A DNA stretch of 12,650 nucleotides, from NCBI GenBank assembly GCA_006844635.1, contig SPJO01000039.1:1-12650 (forward strand), written 5' to 3'. The stretch is from Methylophilaceae bacterium (lineage in GTDB: Bacteria; Pseudomonadota; Gammaproteobacteria; Burkholderiales; Methylophilaceae). Numbering within the stretch: the stretch's first letter is position 1; each line of letters begins with the position of its first letter. Under the pieces are notes generated by a model, which was not told where the DNA came from, did not search any database, and saw only the letters and a program-made list of their open reading frames with translations. Positions 1 through 7,051 of this stretch are shown here, one piece after another. Both the position numbers and the translations under genes were made by a program.

Positions 1-503
1 CGAATACCGCGTCCGCCGCCACCATTTGTGGCTTTTAGCATGACGGGGTAACCAACATTCCGAGCCAGCGCAATGGCTTCATCCAAATTGGCCAAGTTGC
101 CATCACTACCAGGTGTGCATGGAATACCTGCTTTTGTCATGGCAGTGCGGGCTTGAATTTTGTCACCCATTTGTCGGATGACTGCACCACTTGGGCCGAT
201 AAAAGCGATGCCGCGTCTTGCGCAAATTTCCGCTAACTCGGGATTTTCAGATAAAAAACCATAACCAGGGTGCAGCGCATCGCAGCCTGCAGCTGTCGCA
301 ATGTTCACGATGTTATGTGCATTGAGATAACCAGCCACTGGGTCAGCACCAAGGCTATAAGCTTCATCTGCTTTTTTTACATGCAACGCTCTTCTATCGG
401 CATCGGTATATATAGCTACTGATTTAATGCCCATCTCGGAACACGCGCGCACAATACGTACAGCAATCTCTCCGCGATTGGCTACAAGAATTTTTTTGAA
501 CAC
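1..503 (-). CDS. Biotin carboxylase, probably pyruvate carboxylase subunit A (5' part only)
   Basis: Partial gene: the N-terminal 167 residues are present and the rest lies beyond the left edge. The product is the ATP-grasp biotin carboxylase that carboxylates biotin with bicarbonate and ATP. Visible motifs are ANRGEIAVRI (residues 8-17), HPGYGFLSEN (78-87), MGDK (112-115) and the ATP-binding glycine loop GGGGRG (161-166). The reading DADRRALHVKKADEAYS and the GYLNAHNIVN stretch resemble two-subunit pyruvate carboxylase subunit A more than AccC of acetyl-CoA carboxylase, which usually has SEADR and SYLN in these places; this is from memory. The start is a GTG at 501-503, preceded by AAGG at a 7-base spacing. 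The ORF then opens directly into the conserved FKKILVANRGE, so the start is well supported. It is divergent from yceD. Subunit identity is an inference; the biotin carboxylase family is certain. Confidence 0.93.
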   Translation of the reverse strand, partial: MFKKILVANRGEIAVRIVRACSEMGIKSVAIYTDADRRALHVKKADEAYSLGADPVAGYLNAHNIVNIATAAGCDALHPGYGFLSENPELAEICARRGIAFIGPSGAVIRQMGDKIQARTAMTKAGIPCTPGSDGNLANLDEAIALARNVGYPVMLKATNGGGGRGI

Positions 504-520
504 TCTATTGCCTTAATTTG

Positions 521-549
521 TTGACTTCCTAACGACTGAATTGTATCAC
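521..549 (+). promoter_or_regulatory. Predicted promoter of yceD-rpmF
   Basis: TTGACT (521-526) and TATCAC (544-549) are 17 bases apart, a good -35 with a moderate -10. A second possible -10, TAAAAT (581-586), has only a poor -35 in front of it. Either would give a 5' leader of about 30 to 65 bases. Sequence match only. Confidence 0.4.
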
Positions 550-568
550 GCGAGCCCTTTCAGCTAAA
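540..568 (-). promoter_or_regulatory. Predicted promoter of the biotin carboxylase gene
   Basis: Read on the minus strand, the -10 is TACAAT with an upstream TG at the extended -10 position (TGATACAAT, plus-strand 540-548). A weak -35 TTTAGC (568-563) sits 17 bases away. Transcription would start near 533, about 30 bases before the GTG start. It overlaps the predicted yceD promoter on the other strand. Confidence 0.5.
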
Positions 569-621
569 GAGCAAAGCGGGTAAAATCCAATCAACGATTA
601 ACAATATATTTGTTCCAAGAC

Positions 622-1104
622 ATGAAGCCTACTGTAATTAACAACCTTGAAATAGCAAAAAAACAAGAATCACTAACAGGAAAAATCACCGCTAAGGGGT
701 GCGACCGATTAATTGAAGGGATTGACCGCACCAAGCAGGATGACCTTGATATCAACTATCAGTTGTCGGGGCATGCATCAACGTTTCACTTGCCAAGTTT
801 GCATCTGACTGTGAGCGCTTCACTGCCGCTTGTTTGTCAACGATGTTTAGAAGCGATGCAATTGGATGTTACTTTGTCTTTTGACTATGTGATTAGTGAA
901 GAGGAGCCTGCGTCGTTTGATGGTGATGATGATGTTGATTGGATTGAAGCTTCTCGAGAAATGAACTTAAATGAATTGATTGAAGATGAGTTGTTAATTG
1001 CTATTCCATTGGCACCAACCCACGACCATGCATGTAAGCCCTTAAAGCTTGAAAGTGGCGAAAAACATAACCCTTTTGCTGCATTAAAGGACTTAGTTAA
1101 ATAA
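622..1104 (+). CDS. yceD: YceD/DUF177 family protein
   Basis: 160-residue member of the YceD (DUF177) family, which in E. coli affects 23S rRNA accumulation and is almost always encoded just upstream of rpmF, as here. Family marks are CQRCLEAM (the CxxC at about residues 72-75), the acidic middle with DWIEASREMNLNELIEDELLIAIPLAP, and the C-terminal NPFAALKDLVK. In the family the C-terminal part reads similarly (NPF plus a short leucine-lysine tail). The start is uncertain. An upstream in-frame TTG at 610 would add MFQD, but ATG at 622 gives the usual MKP-type N-terminus. Neither has a clear Shine-Dalgarno sequence. It is probably cotranscribed with rpmF, 166 bases downstream. Confidence 0.9.
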   Translation: MKPTVINNLEIAKKQESLTGKITAKGCDRLIEGIDRTKQDDLDINYQLSGHASTFHLPSLHLTVSASLPLVCQRCLEAMQLDVTLSFDYVISEEEPASFDGDDDVDWIEASREMNLNELIEDELLIAIPLAPTHDHACKPLKLESGEKHNPFAALKDLVK

Positions 1105-1133
1105 ATGATTAAATTCATTACGTTAAATACAAT

Positions 1134-1158
1134 AAAAGCGCATAATATTGTGCGTTTT
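1134..1158 (+). terminator. Weak hairpin with T run after yceD
   Basis: AAAA-G-CGCA (1134-1142) can pair with TGCGTTTT (1151-1158), with one bulged G and an 8-base loop, ending in a T-rich run. The stem is short and AT-rich, so at most it is a leaky terminator or attenuator between yceD and rpmF. It competes with another inverted repeat, TATTGTGC (1146-1153) with GCACAATA (1170-1177). Confidence 0.25.
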
Positions 1159-1270
1159 AGTTTGCACAAGCACAATAAATAGATTATTATTACGGATTAG
1201 CTGTTTAGAATGTGATTTGAGTAAGTCACTTCAAAATATGGCAAATTAATTTTTAGTTTGGAGTTTTAGC

Positions 1271-1450
1271 ATGGCAGTTCAACAGAACAAAAAGACACCT
1301 TCAAAGCGCGGTATGCATCGTTCGCACGACGCTTTAACAAACCCAGCTCTAGCAGTAGAGCCAACAACAGGTGAAACACACCTGCGTCACCACGTAAGCC
1401 CAAGTGGCTTTTATCGTGGCCGTAAGGTAATGGCAACAAAAGGCGAATAA
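1271..1450 (+). CDS. rpmF: 50S ribosomal protein L32
   Basis: 59-residue ribosomal protein L32 of the large subunit. It begins [20 protein letters not shown], nearly the same as E. coli L32, and ends with the conserved [10 protein letters not shown] region; the [10 protein letters not shown] segment is also diagnostic. There are no cysteines, so this is the zinc-independent form, as in E. coli. The start has GGAG (1260-1263) at a 7-base spacing. The gene follows yceD, the usual partner, and is closed by a strong terminator at 1498-1536. That terminator separates its transcription from the plsX-fab genes. Confidence 0.98.
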   Translation: MAVQQNKKTPSKRGMHRSHDALTNPALAVEPTTGETHLRHHVSPSGFYRGRKVMATKGE

Positions 1451-1459
1451 AAGCTTCGT

Positions 1460-1490
1460 GTGATTGAAGATTAATACAATTTTCAATCAC
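1460..1490 (+). repeat. Inverted repeat downstream of rpmF
   Basis: GTGATTGAA (1460-1468) and TTCAATCAC (1482-1490) are perfect 9-base inverted copies around a 13-base spacer. No T run follows. It lies between the rpmF stop and the strong terminator, so it could cap the 3' end of the mRNA against exonucleases. That role is inference. Confidence 0.5.
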
Positions 1491-1497
1491 TCAAAAC

Positions 1498-1536
1498 ACG
1501 CCGCGACTATGAAGATAGCGCGGCGTTTGTTTATTT
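1498..1536 (+). terminator. Strong intrinsic terminator after rpmF
   Basis: ACGCCGCG (1498-1505) pairs with CGCGGCGT (1519-1526). Inside, CTAT pairs with ATAG around a GAAG loop, and a single A is bulged. The GC-rich stem is followed by TTTGTTTATTT. This is a textbook Rho-independent terminator ending the yceD-rpmF transcript. Confidence 0.9.
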
Positions 1537-1556
1537 GATATATGTACTCTTATCAT
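1527..1556 (+). promoter_or_regulatory. plsX: Possible promoter of plsX
   Basis: TTGTTT (1527-1532) and TATCAT (1551-1556) are 18 bases apart, immediately after the rpmF terminator and about 42 bases before the plsX start. A promoter is expected here because the terminator blocks readthrough. The match to consensus is only moderate. Confidence 0.35.
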
Positions 1557-1597
1557 CGCAAACAAAATTTGCTTGTTAGCCACAAGGTGTAGTTACT

Positions 1598-2650
1598 ATG
1601 GATATTACTTTAGCAATTGACGCAATGGGTGGCGATCATGGCCCTCACGTTACCGTACCTGCGGCACTCAAAGCCCTCGCCGAAGACGATCAACTTAATA
1701 TCGTGCTGGTAGGGCTCGAAGATGCTATTCAAGCAGAATTAAAGGCACATAAAGCATCAACCAGTTCAAGGTTGCGTATCCATCACGCCAGTGAGGTTGT
1801 GCTAATGGATGAGTCGCCACAAAGTGCCATGAAGAATAAAAAAGATTCCTCTATGCGTGTGGCCATCAACCTTACCAAAAGTGGCGAGGCTAATGCTTCC
1901 GTCAGTGCAGGTAATACTGGCGCACTAATGGCAACAGCGCGATTTGTGTTAAAGACCTTGCCAGGTATTGAGCGGCCTGCCATTGCATCTGTACTACCTT
2001 CAGAAACAGGTAGCACCTATATGTTAGACCTTGGCGCTAACGCTGATTGCACTGCAGAGCAACTGTTACAGTTTGCTGTAATGGGGGCGATGTTGGTCAG
2101 TAGTGTAGAACATAAACCAAACCCTTCTGTTGGGTTACTTAACATTGGCTCAGAAGACATTAAAGGCAATGAGGTTGTTAAGAAAACGGCGGAATTATTA
2201 CGGGCTAGCCATTTAAACTTTCATGGTAATGTTGAAGGAGATGACATCTTCAAGGGAACCGTTGATGTAGTCGTTTGTGATGGTTTTGTAGGTAATGTTT
2301 CACTCAAAACCACTGAGGGCTTGGCGCATATGATGGGCAAGTTCTTAACGCAAGAGTTTAAGAAAAACTGGATAACCAAACTAATGGCGTTGTGTGCAAT
2401 GCCAGTGTTAAAGGCGTTTAAAAATCGTTTAGACCCGCGGAGATATAACGGTGCTAGTTTTTTAGGGCTACGTGGGGTTGTGGTTAAGAGCCATGGTGGA
2501 GCTGATAGTACGGCTTTTTATCATGCTATTCATGTTGCCATTGAAGAGGCTAGAAACGGTGTGTTGAAACGCATTACCGAGCAATTAGAGATCGAACATA
2601 TTCAAGCAGTTAATAAAGCTGAAAAATCAGAAAGTAAAGTCAACTCATGA
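1598..2650 (+). CDS. plsX: Phosphate acyltransferase PlsX
   Basis: 350-residue PlsX, a peripheral membrane enzyme that converts acyl-ACP plus phosphate to acyl-phosphate. PlsY then uses acyl-phosphate to acylate glycerol-3-phosphate, so PlsX joins fatty acid synthesis to phospholipid synthesis. Family signatures are AMGGDHGP (residues 9-16), [10 protein letters not shown] (103-112), LDLGANADC, the [20 protein letters not shown] stretch and the C-terminal [19 protein letters not shown]. Length matches the family. The start has AAGGTG (1584-1589) at an 8-base spacing. The TGA stop overlaps the fabH start as ATGA at 2647-2650, so the two are translationally coupled. This is the first gene of the fab block. 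Confidence 0.98.
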   Translation: MDITLAIDAMGGDHGPHVTVPAALKALAEDDQLNIVLVGLEDAIQAELKAHKASTSSRLRIHHASEVVLMDESPQSAMKNKKDSSMRVAINLTKSGEANASVSAGNTGALMATARFVLKTLPGIERPAIASVLPSETGSTYMLDLGANADCTAEQLLQFAVMGAMLVSSVEHKPNPSVGLLNIGSEDIKGNEVVKKTAELLRASHLNFHGNVEGDDIFKGTVDVVVCDGFVGNVSLKTTEGLAHMMGKFLTQEFKKNWITKLMALCAMPVLKAFKNRLDPRRYNGASFLGLRGVVVKSHGGADSTAFYHAIHVAIEEARNGVLKRITEQLEIEHIQAVNKAEKSESKVNS

Positions 2651-3591
2651 TGGGTTCAAAAATCGCAGGCACAGGTAGCTATTTACCTGCAAAAATACTG
2701 ACCAATAAAGCGCTGGAGTCGATGATAGATACCACGGATGAGTGGATTTTCACACGGACAGGCATTCGTGAGCGCCATATTGCTGCGCCTGAAGAAATGA
2801 CGAGTGACTTGGCGACAAAGGCAGCGCAGAAAGCTATTGCTAATGCAGGCATCGATGCACATGATATTGATTTAATTATTGTGGCGACAACAACCCCTGA
2901 TAAAGCATTTCCAAGTGTCGCTACGATGGTACAGCGTAAATTGGGCTTAGCTAACTGCCCAGCATTTGATTTGCAAGCAGTTTGCAGTGGTTTCGTTTAC
3001 GGACTCAGTACTGCAGATAACTTCATTAAAGCAGGCGCAAATCAATGTGTGCTGGTCATCGGGGCTGATACCATTTCTAAAATCACTGACTATAGTGATA
3101 GAAGTAACTGTATTTTATGGGGCGATGGTGCTGGCGCTGTTATTCTGAAAGCTTCTGAAGAGCCAGGAATTATCTCTACACACCTGCATGCTAATGGCCA
3201 ATACGAAGATATGTTGCATGTACCAAAAAACCCTGATGGTAAAGACACTATCAAGATGGAAGGTAACGCTGTATTTAAGGTAGCGGTAAATACCTTGGAT
3301 CAGATTGTAGATGAAACATTAGCAGCTAATAACATGCAAAAGTCAGATATCGACTGGCTGGTACCGCACCAAGCGAACATCCGCATTTTGCAAGCAACCG
3401 CTAAAAAGCTAGATATGCCGATGGATAAAGTAGTTGTTACCGTAGATCAACATGGCAACACGTCGGCGGCATCAATACCACTTGCCTTAGATGCTGCGGT
3501 ATCTGATGGCCGAATCAAGCGTGGTGAAGTGATTTTAATGGAAGCTTTTGGTGGTGGTTTCACTTGGGGTTCTGCATTGGTTAAATATTAG
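2647..3591 (+). CDS. fabH: 3-oxoacyl-[ACP] synthase III (FabH)
   Basis: 314-residue beta-ketoacyl-ACP synthase III, which condenses acetyl-CoA with malonyl-ACP to start fatty acid chains. The Cys-His-Asn triad is visible: Cys113 in AVCSGFVYG, His241 in VPHQANIRI and Asn271 in HGNTSAAS. The start pocket sequence [15 protein letters not shown] and the C-terminal [13 protein letters not shown] are also typical. Two adjacent ATG codons (2647 and 2650) could start it. The first overlaps the plsX stop; the difference is one residue. A purine-rich AAAGTAAAG lies just upstream. 38 AT-rich bases separate it from fabD. Confidence 0.98.
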   Translation: MMGSKIAGTGSYLPAKILTNKALESMIDTTDEWIFTRTGIRERHIAAPEEMTSDLATKAAQKAIANAGIDAHDIDLIIVATTTPDKAFPSVATMVQRKLGLANCPAFDLQAVCSGFVYGLSTADNFIKAGANQCVLVIGADTISKITDYSDRSNCILWGDGAGAVILKASEEPGIISTHLHANGQYEDMLHVPKNPDGKDTIKMEGNAVFKVAVNTLDQIVDETLAANNMQKSDIDWLVPHQANIRILQATAKKLDMPMDKVVVTVDQHGNTSAASIPLALDAAVSDGRIKRGEVILMEAFGGGFTWGSALVKY

Positions 3592-3629
3592 ATTAATCAA
3601 TATCTTATTTAATTTATTTAAAGTATATT

Positions 3630-4553
3630 ATGAGTAAAATAGCATTATTATTTCCTGGGCAAGGCTCACAATCAGTTGGTATGATGGCTGGCTTTTCTGA
3701 AGAGGCTATTATCAAAGATACATTTGCTGAAGCCTCCGATGTGCTTGGCGCTGATTTTTGGGCAATGGCTACAGAAGAAAATGACTTGTTAAATCAAACG
3801 CAGCATACGCAACCGTTAATGTTAACCGCGGGTGTCGCCACATGGCGTGCTTATCAAGCGGCTAACGGTACAGCGCCGGCATTTTTAGCGGGGCACAGTT
3901 TAGGTGAATACTCTGCTTTAGTCGCGGCTGAAGCCATCAGTTTTTCTGATGCGCTACCATTAGTTAAATTCCGCGCAGAATCGATGCAAAACGCTGTGCC
4001 AGCAGGCGTTGGGGCGATGGCTGCCATTCTTGGCCTAGATGATGCTGTAGTGAACGAAATTTGCGCAAGCTGTGCAGAAAATGAAGTACTAGAGGCTGTT
4101 AACTTAAATTCACCTGGGCAAGTTGTGATTGCAGGGAATAAAGCGGCAGTTGAGCGGGGCATGGCATTAGCCAAAGAAAAAGGCGCTAAGCGCGCGTTGC
4201 CGCTTCCTGTTAGCGTTCCATCACACTGCGCCCTTATGAAGCCAGCTGCAGAGACACTGGCTGCTTACTTAAGCAATGTGCAAGTGAATACACCGAAAGT
4301 GCCTGTTATTCATAATGCAGATGTTGCTTACTATATGGAAGCAGACAAGATTAAAGATGCCTTAGTAAGACAGTTGTATTCACCAGTGCGTTGGGTGGAG
4401 ACGGTACAAATGCTACACGCAGAAGGCGTTGAAAAAGCGGCAGAAAGTGGCCCTGGCAAAGTGTTGGCCGGTTTGACTAAGCGGATTGTTAAAGAGTTGC
4501 CATGTGCAGCATTGCTTAGCACTGATACAATCACAACGTTTAATGCATCATAA
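3630..4553 (+). CDS. fabD: Malonyl-CoA:ACP transacylase (FabD)
   Basis: 307-residue malonyl-CoA:ACP S-malonyltransferase, which makes the malonyl-ACP used by FabH and FabF. The nucleophile elbow GHSLGEYSALVAA puts the catalytic Ser at residue 90. Arg115 (KFRAESMQ) would bind the malonyl carboxylate, and His199 (VPSHCALM) completes the dyad. The N-terminal LFPGQGSQSVGM holds the oxyanion-hole Gln11. Full length for the family. There is no good Shine-Dalgarno sequence before the ATG, only AAAG in a very AT-rich leader. It is followed by a 78-base gap containing several GTGC/GCAC inverted motifs before fabG. Confidence 0.98.
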   Translation: MSKIALLFPGQGSQSVGMMAGFSEEAIIKDTFAEASDVLGADFWAMATEENDLLNQTQHTQPLMLTAGVATWRAYQAANGTAPAFLAGHSLGEYSALVAAEAISFSDALPLVKFRAESMQNAVPAGVGAMAAILGLDDAVVNEICASCAENEVLEAVNLNSPGQVVIAGNKAAVERGMALAKEKGAKRALPLPVSVPSHCALMKPAAETLAAYLSNVQVNTPKVPVIHNADVAYYMEADKIKDALVRQLYSPVRWVETVQMLHAEGVEKAAESGPGKVLAGLTKRIVKELPCAALLSTDTITTFNAS

Positions 4554-4576
4554 GCACACTGTGCCTATGATTGAGT

Positions 4577-4603
4577 GCACTATTAAAAATCAACGAGTAG
4601 TGC
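4577..4603 (+). repeat. Inverted repeat in the fabD-fabG gap
   Basis: GCACTA (4577-4582) and TAGTGC (4598-4603) form a 6-base stem around a 15-base loop, followed by TTTCTT. It could be a weak attenuator or part of an operator. Nearby are the interrupted palindrome GCACACTGTGC (4554-4564) and the perfect palindrome AGTGCACT (4574-4581). Confidence 0.3.
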
Positions 4604-4631
4604 TTTCTTAATTGATAAAAAAGGTTTTTTC

Positions 4632-5375
4632 ATGTCATTCGAAAATGAAATCGCATTGGTTACAGGAGCAAGTCGCGGCATTGGTGCTGCCATTGCACGC
4701 ACATTAGGACAACAAGGTGCTACCGTTATCGGTACTGCTACATCAGCTTCTGGCGCAGAAAAAATTAGTGCCGCACTAAAAGAAGCTGGTATTAAAGGCA
4801 TGGGTATCGCACTAGACGTAAATGATGGTGCACAAATTGAAGCTGTTTTAAAAACAATTGCTGACGAATTTGGACAGGTGAGCTTGTTAGTTAATAACGC
4901 GGGCATCACCAAAGATACGTTAATGATGCGGATGGATGAAGCAGACTGGGACGCTGTGATTTCAACAAACTTAAGTTCTGTTTATCGCATGAGCAAAGCT
5001 GTGTTACGCCCAATGATGAAGGCGAGAACAGGGCGCATTATTAATATTTCCAGTGTTGTTGGTCATATGGGCAATGCTGGCCAAACGAATTATGCTGCCG
5101 CAAAAGCAGGTATGGCGGGCTTTACCAAGTCGCTTGCAGCTGAGGTTGGTAGCCGCGGGATTACGGTTAATTGCGTAGCACCAGGCTTTATTGAAACGGA
5201 TATGACAGCAGAGCTGCCAGACGATATTAAAACGCAAATGCTTGGCCGCGTGCCGCTAGGACGCTTAGGCAATGTTGATGAGATTGCGGCAACCGTTGCA
5301 TTTTTAGCATCATCTCCAGCAGCCTATATTTCTGGTGAAACGATCCATGTAAATGGTGGAATGTACATGGCATAA
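4632..5375 (+). CDS. fabG: 3-oxoacyl-[ACP] reductase (FabG)
   Basis: 247-residue NADPH-dependent beta-ketoacyl-ACP reductase of the short-chain dehydrogenase family, doing the first reduction of each elongation cycle. The cofactor loop TGASRGIG is at residues 11-18 and NNAG at 88-91. The catalytic set is Asn113 (STNLSS), Ser141 (ISSVVG), Tyr154 and Lys158 (NYAAAKAG). The end GETIHVNGGMYMA is the standard FabG C-terminus. The start is preceded by AAGG (4621-4624) at a 7-base spacing. This site sits between an A run and a T run that can pair with each other, so ribosome access may be reduced. Its position between fabD and acpP fixes the assignment within a large family. Confidence 0.97.
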   Translation: MSFENEIALVTGASRGIGAAIARTLGQQGATVIGTATSASGAEKISAALKEAGIKGMGIALDVNDGAQIEAVLKTIADEFGQVSLLVNNAGITKDTLMMRMDEADWDAVISTNLSSVYRMSKAVLRPMMKARTGRIINISSVVGHMGNAGQTNYAAAKAGMAGFTKSLAAEVGSRGITVNCVAPGFIETDMTAELPDDIKTQMLGRVPLGRLGNVDEIAATVAFLASSPAAYISGETIHVNGGMYMA

Positions 5376-5393
5376 CAGCCAAAAATTATTTTT

Positions 5394-5421
5394 TTGTATT
5401 CTGGTAGAGTTTTGCTAGAAT
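5394..5421 (+). promoter_or_regulatory. acpP: Predicted strong promoter of acpP
   Basis: TTGTAT (5394-5399) and TAGAAT (5416-5421) are 16 bases apart, and the -10 is preceded by TG at the extended position (TGCTAGAAT). Transcription would start near 5428. A separate promoter for acpP inside the fab cluster fits the very high level of acyl carrier protein known in bacteria. Confidence 0.65.
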
Positions 5422-5427
5422 ACGCAC

Positions 5428-5449
5428 TTAGCTGAATAAGCTAATTTTT
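5428..5449 (+). promoter_or_regulatory. Stem-loop at the predicted 5' end of the acpP mRNA
   Basis: TTAGCT (5428-5433) pairs perfectly with AGCTAA (5439-5444) around a GAATA loop and is followed by TTTTT. It begins at the base where the predicted promoter would start transcription. It may therefore shield the 5' end from decay, or act as a weak terminator for readthrough from fabG. Both roles are inference. Confidence 0.45.
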
Positions 5450-5467
5450 AATTAAAGGGGTAAATAG

Positions 5468-5704
5468 ATGTCTGACATCGAACAACGTGTAATAAAAATT
5501 GTTTGTGAACAACTTGGTTCAAATGAAGCTGATGTAAAGAGCGAATCATCATTTGTAGATGATTTAGGCGCTGATTCATTAGATACAGTTGAATTAGTGA
5601 TGGCTTTAGAAGAGGAATTCGACACAGAAATTCCTGATGAAGAAGCTGAAAAAATCACAACAGTAAAACTTGCTGTTGATTACATCAACACAAACCTCAA
5701 ATAA
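5468..5704 (+). CDS. acpP: Acyl carrier protein
   Basis: 78-residue acidic acyl carrier protein, the carrier of all intermediates of type II fatty acid synthesis. Ser37 in [21 protein letters not shown] is the site where 4'-phosphopantetheine is attached. The N-terminal helix ([17 protein letters not shown]) and C-terminal VDYIN segment complete the four-helix fold. A very strong Shine-Dalgarno sequence, AAGGGG (5455-5460), lies 7 bases before the ATG. Together with its own extended -10 promoter it suggests high expression independent of fabG. The coding region is bracketed by two hairpins, one at the predicted mRNA 5' end and one just after the stop. Confidence 0.99.
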   Translation: MSDIEQRVIKIVCEQLGSNEADVKSESSFVDDLGADSLDTVELVMALEEEFDTEIPDEEAEKITTVKLAVDYINTNLK

Positions 5705-5713
5705 ATTCAAACT

Positions 5714-5739
5714 AATTAGCCCTTGCAAAAGGGCTAATT
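5714..5739 (+). repeat. Perfect intercistronic hairpin between acpP and fabF
   Basis: AATTAGCCCTT (5714-5724) and AAGGGCTAATT (5729-5739) form an 11-base perfect stem closed by a GCAA tetraloop, which belongs to the very stable GNRA class. There is no T run after it, so it does not look like an intrinsic terminator. It ends 9 bases before the fabF start codon. A likely job is to protect the acpP 3' end after processing, which would let acpP accumulate above fabF. Confidence 0.8.
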
Positions 5740-5748
5740 CCTAGAAAT

Positions 5749-6981
5749 ATGTCTAAACGTAGAGTCGTAGTTACAGGCTTAGGCGTCGTTTCTCCTATTG
5801 GCACTGGTGTTAATACTGCCTGGGAAAACTTAGTCGCTGGTAAGTCTGGTATCACGCGTATATCCAAGTTTGATCCTAGCCCATTTGCATGCCAAATTGC
5901 TGGTGAAGTTGACGATTTTAATGTCGAAGACTTTATGTCAGCAAAAGAAGCACGCCGTATGGATACTTTTATTCAATATGGCATGGCTGCTGGCATTGAA
6001 GCATTTAAAGATAGTGGGCTAGAGGTGACTGAAGAGAACGCCGAGCGTATTGGTGTTGAGATTGGTTCTGGTATTGGTGGTTTAGGTACCATTGAGAAGA
6101 CCAATGACAGCTTTGATGCTGGTGGACCACGTAAAATTTCACCTTTCTTTATTCCTGGCACCATTATTAATATGATTTCAGGAAACTTAAGCATCATGTT
6201 GGGCTTAAAAGGGCCAAACGTTGCTGTTGTAACGGCTTGCACAACCGGCACGCACTGCTTAGGTGATGCAGCACGCATGATCGAATATGGCGATGCAGAT
6301 GTCATGGTTGCAGGTGGTGCGGAAGCTGCGATTACAGAACTTGCCATTGGTGGTTTTGCTTCAGCTAAAGCCTTGTCAACACGGAATGATGAGCCAGAAA
6401 CGGCAAGCCGCCCTTGGGATACAGGACGAGATGGTTTTGTGATGGGTGAGGGGGCAGGTGTGATGGTGCTTGAAGAGTACGAGCACGCAAAGGCCCGTGG
6501 TGCAAAAATTTATGCCGAGGTAGCAGGTTATGGCATGAGTGCAGATGCATACCATATGACTGCACCAAATATGGATGGTCCACGTCGCTCTATGGTGAAC
6601 GCACTGAAGAATTCTGGGGCTAACCTAGAGCAGGTGAGCTTTATGAACGCACATGGCACATCAACGCCATTGGGCGATATTAATGAATCCAATGCGATTA
6701 AGGCAACATTTGGCGATCATGCCCAAAACTTAGTGGTAAACTCGACCAAATCAATGACTGGGCATCTCTTAGGTGGTGCTGGCGGTTTAGAGTCAGTGTT
6801 TACGGTGCTATCAATTCATAATCAAGTTTCACCACCGACGATTAATATTTTTGAGCAAGATCCTGAATGTGATTTAGATTATTGTGCGAATACTGCGCGA
6901 GATTTAAAAATCGACTATGCGCTCAAGAATAACTTTGGCTTTGGTGGTACGAATGGTTCATTGGTATTCAAAAAGGTATAG
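5749..6981 (+). CDS. fabF: 3-oxoacyl-[ACP] synthase II (FabF)
   Basis: 410-residue beta-ketoacyl-ACP synthase II, the elongating condensing enzyme. The Cys-His-His triad is Cys164 ([11 protein letters not shown]), His302 ([11 protein letters not shown]) and His339 ([13 protein letters not shown]), with Lys334 nearby. The N-terminal [15 protein letters not shown] and C-terminal [16 protein letters not shown] are family hallmarks. Length matches E. coli FabF. No Shine-Dalgarno sequence is visible directly before the ATG, because the space is taken by the acpP-fabF hairpin and CCTAGAAAT. fabF translation may therefore be low or depend on acpP. A strong terminator follows it at 6995-7030. Confidence 0.98.
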   Translation: MSKRRVVVTGLGVVSPIGTGVNTAWENLVAGKSGITRISKFDPSPFACQIAGEVDDFNVEDFMSAKEARRMDTFIQYGMAAGIEAFKDSGLEVTEENAERIGVEIGSGIGGLGTIEKTNDSFDAGGPRKISPFFIPGTIINMISGNLSIMLGLKGPNVAVVTACTTGTHCLGDAARMIEYGDADVMVAGGAEAAITELAIGGFASAKALSTRNDEPETASRPWDTGRDGFVMGEGAGVMVLEEYEHAKARGAKIYAEVAGYGMSADAYHMTAPNMDGPRRSMVNALKNSGANLEQVSFMNAHGTSTPLGDINESNAIKATFGDHAQNLVVNSTKSMTGHLLGGAGGLESVFTVLSIHNQVSPPTINIFEQDPECDLDYCANTARDLKIDYALKNNFGFGGTNGSLVFKKV

Positions 6982-6994
6982 TTAAAAACAACAC

Positions 6995-7030
6995 AAAAAG
7001 CCTGCTGCAATTGATTGCGCAGGCTTTTTT
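6995..7030 (+). terminator. Strong intrinsic terminator after fabF
   Basis: AAAAAGCCTGC (6995-7005) pairs with GCAGGCTTTTTT (7019-7030). An inner stem, GCAA with TTGC, closes around a TTGA loop, with one bulged T. The A run on one side and the T run on the other make it able to act in both directions. It ends only 21 bases before the pabC start. Confidence 0.9.
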
Positions 7031-7051
7031 GTTGGTCTTTGCTGTGGTTTA

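Noticed and set aside
26..34. Possibility that the gene at 1-503 is accC of acetyl-CoA carboxylase
   Set aside because: Not excluded, but no accB lies upstream and the N-terminal sequence resembles pyruvate carboxylase subunit A more; left as biotin carboxylase without a symbol.
885..1175. 96-codon minus-strand ORF opposite yceD with hydrophobic start
   Set aside because: Antisense to a well-supported gene, no ribosome site seen, and the sequence is explained by the yceD codons.
1217..1250. TTGAGT near rpmF considered as a -35 element
   Set aside because: No acceptable -10 at 16-18 bases; the nearest AT-rich hexamers are at wrong spacing.
1266..1490. 74-codon minus-strand ORF across rpmF
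   Set aside because: Fully overlaps ribosomal protein L32, whose identity is certain; leucine-rich shadow of the opposite strand.
2966..3148. 60-codon plus-strand ORF in another frame of fabH
   Set aside because: Lies wholly inside fabH without a ribosome site.
3854..4174. 106-codon minus-strand ORF inside fabD
   Set aside because: Shadow of the FabD active-site region; no ribosome site or domain.
5973..6347. 124-codon minus-strand ORF inside fabF
   Set aside because: Runs opposite the FabF catalytic region; composition rich in Ala, Pro and Ser is typical of a reverse-frame shadow, with no family features.
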